From CAWVWD01 sp965662365 (GTDB lineage Bacteria > Bacteroidota > Bacteroidia > Chitinophagales > Saprospiraceae): DNA of 64,000 nt. A program made the position numbers and the translations under genes. This document shows, in pieces, positions 63,030 to 64,000 of the stretch; the first letter of the stretch is position 1, and each line of letters opens with the position of its first letter. The stretch is taken from the NCBI GenBank assembly GCA_965662365.1, contig CBFIHR010000006.1:36899-100898 (forward strand). Direction: 5' to 3'. The notes beneath the pieces are model-generated. The model was not told the origin of the DNA and did no database searches. It saw only the letters and a list, made by a program, of their open reading frames with translations.

Positions 63030-64000
63030 ATGGCATCAGCTTCTACAAAAGAAACAACCAAGGGATTTCTCTTTGAAGACAAAGCGAAAGTAGTCATCAT
63101 ACCGAGAACGAATTACATTTTAGGTATAGGTATAAACGACTATGAGGTTTGTCCAAAGCTCAACAATGCAGTAAAAGATGTACAGGATTTCATTCATTTA
63201 ATGACGCAATCCTTTGATTTTAAATCGGAGAATGTAACCGTCTTATTTGATGAGGAAGCGACACGAGATAATATCCTTCAGACTTTGGATGATTTGGCTA
63301 GTAAACTTACCGATACCGACAATCTCATCATCTATTTTTCAGGACACGGAGAATATAAAAAAAGCCAAAATAATGGATATTGGATACCTGTCAATGCAGA
63401 ACAAAAGCACTCGCAGTACATCTCCAATTCAGATATCAAAGATCATCTAAATGTCATCAAAGCACATCATATTTTTTTGATCTCAGATGCTTGTTTTTCG
63501 GGGAGTTTGTTCAGAAGCTCACAGGGGAAGAATGTAACGACGTATTATGATAAATATGCCTCTCGTTGGGGCTTGACGTCGGGTCGGGGAATCGTACCGG
63601 ATGGAAAGCCTGGAACAAACAGTCCGTTTGCCAAAGAACTCCTCAAACACCTTAGAAGAACAGCAACCGACAAAAAAGCGATTGGCGTACAAACTCTATG
63701 TGCTGCGGTGACAGACACCGTCGCACCTAACGGTGAACAGCTGCCGACCGGTCAACCCTTAATGGTAAAAGGACACGATTTGGGGCAGTTTGTATTTACT
63801 CCAAAGGGAACGGTTCCGCAGTTAGTAAAAGAGAATACTACTTTAAGTATCAATACGAGTAATACAAACAGAGGTGGAACGAAACCAGCAGGAAAAGAGT
63901 CAATATTTAAAAATAAAAATCTAAGGATAGGAAGAGGCATTTTTGCCGTTATTATTTTGGTATGGATAGTAAAGGGAATACTCACACCTGAACCAGTCAA
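63030..64000 (+). CDS. Caspase-like (peptidase C14) protein with TM segment, partial
   Basis: Open from ATG 63030 to the window end (323 codons, no stop). Residues about 25-260 form a caspase p20/p10-like domain: YILGIGINDY, LNNAVKDVQDFIHLM, a catalytic His106 in YFSGHGEY and Cys155 in ISDACFSGSL, and SPFAKELLKHL. A linker rich in Ser, Thr, Lys and Gly (about 262-300) leads to a TM helix (about 303-318, GIFAVIILVWIVKGIL). The C-terminal part is outside the window, so its fusion partner is unknown. Bacterial caspases of this kind can be Arg- or Lys-specific proteases; bacterial homologues are often fused to sensor or effector domains. Confidence 0.85.
   Translation, partial: MASASTKETTKGFLFEDKAKVVIIPRTNYILGIGINDYEVCPKLNNAVKDVQDFIHLMTQSFDFKSENVTVLFDEEATRDNILQTLDDLASKLTDTDNLIIYFSGHGEYKKSQNNGYWIPVNAEQKHSQYISNSDIKDHLNVIKAHHIFLISDACFSGSLFRSSQGKNVTTYYDKYASRWGLTSGRGIVPDGKPGTNSPFAKELLKHLRRTATDKKAIGVQTLCAAVTDTVAPNGEQLPTGQPLMVKGHDLGQFVFTPKGTVPQLVKENTTLSINTSNTNRGGTKPAGKESIFKNKNLRIGRGIFAVIILVWIVKGILTPEPV

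Noticed and set aside
1..64000. tRNA, rRNA or tmRNA genes
   Set aside because: No T-arm GGTTCGAATCC-type box with matching acceptor arms, and no rRNA-like stretch seen by eye; a tRNAscan run would be decisive.
1..64000. Insertion sequences, integrases or prophage
   Set aside because: No transposase, integrase or phage structural motif found in any frame.

Overview
The window looks like chromosomal DNA of a free-living Bacteroidota, probably of the Saprospiria/Lewinella-like lineage. Three lines support this. Four secreted proteins end in type IX secretion (T9SS) sorting domains with the (F/Y)PNP motif. Several promoters fit the Bacteroidota TTTG/TTG-N19-20-TAnnTTTG pattern. The DNA is AT-rich and start codons lack Shine-Dalgarno sequences. 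The lineage is inferred from gene content and style, since no rRNA or tRNA gene was found. No insertion sequence, integrase, phage gene or CRISPR array was seen.

Layout. 1-8.9 kb: small unknown genes, a secreted thioredoxin-fold protein, a YjbR-family protein, an FAD oxidoreductase, a MATE exporter, a membrane-spanning unknown and an RluA/RluD pseudouridine synthase. 8.9-19.5 kb (mostly minus): a PolB-like 3'-5' exonuclease, folP, an unknown, a Dabb protein, an unusual long PLP enzyme, the proline catabolic dehydrogenase pruA and the protease lon. 20-29.8 kb: a T9SS FG-GAP/VCBS protein, a class III CoA-transferase, gatC, an orphan ABC ATPase, a corrinoid adenosyltransferase, queF-queC and a TamL-like outer-membrane assembly protein. 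29.7-39 kb: an SpoU/TrmH methyltransferase, a TIR-like/TPR/TM/FGE fusion, a T9SS lipase-like hydrolase, a patatin, lysS with a long leader and an N-terminal insertion, a rhomboid protease and folB. 39-49 kb: a tandemly duplicated immunity-like protein, a LamG T9SS protein, mocA-xdhC, an SDR, a membrane-embedded PD-(D/E)XK-like protein, aroA and NAD-dependent reductases. 49-64 kb: a 1835-residue T9SS protein with 15 PKD-like repeats, small hydrolases, an FMN alpha-hydroxyacid dehydrogenase, putP, a divergent kinase-like protein, a low-molecular-weight phosphatase, mnmE and a caspase-like protease cut by the window end.

How they work together. Much of the window is housekeeping RNA biology (rluD, trmH, queC/F, mnmE, gatC, lysS), folate and shikimate steps (folP, folB, aroA), proline use (putP and pruA, unlinked) and envelope biogenesis (TamL, T9SS cargo). 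The least-explained proteins join a signalling or nuclease domain to a membrane segment: the TIR-like/FGE fusion, the caspase-TM protein and the PD-(D/E)XK-TM protein. A kinase-like protein and a duplicated immunity-like protein are the other accessory candidates. I see no complete named defence system, and these five genes are not adjacent.

Smaller-scale structure includes strong inverted-repeat terminators between most convergent genes, a recurring terminator sequence family, a MITE-like 115-145 bp element present twice, and a leader ORF with tandem Trp codons upstream of lysS.
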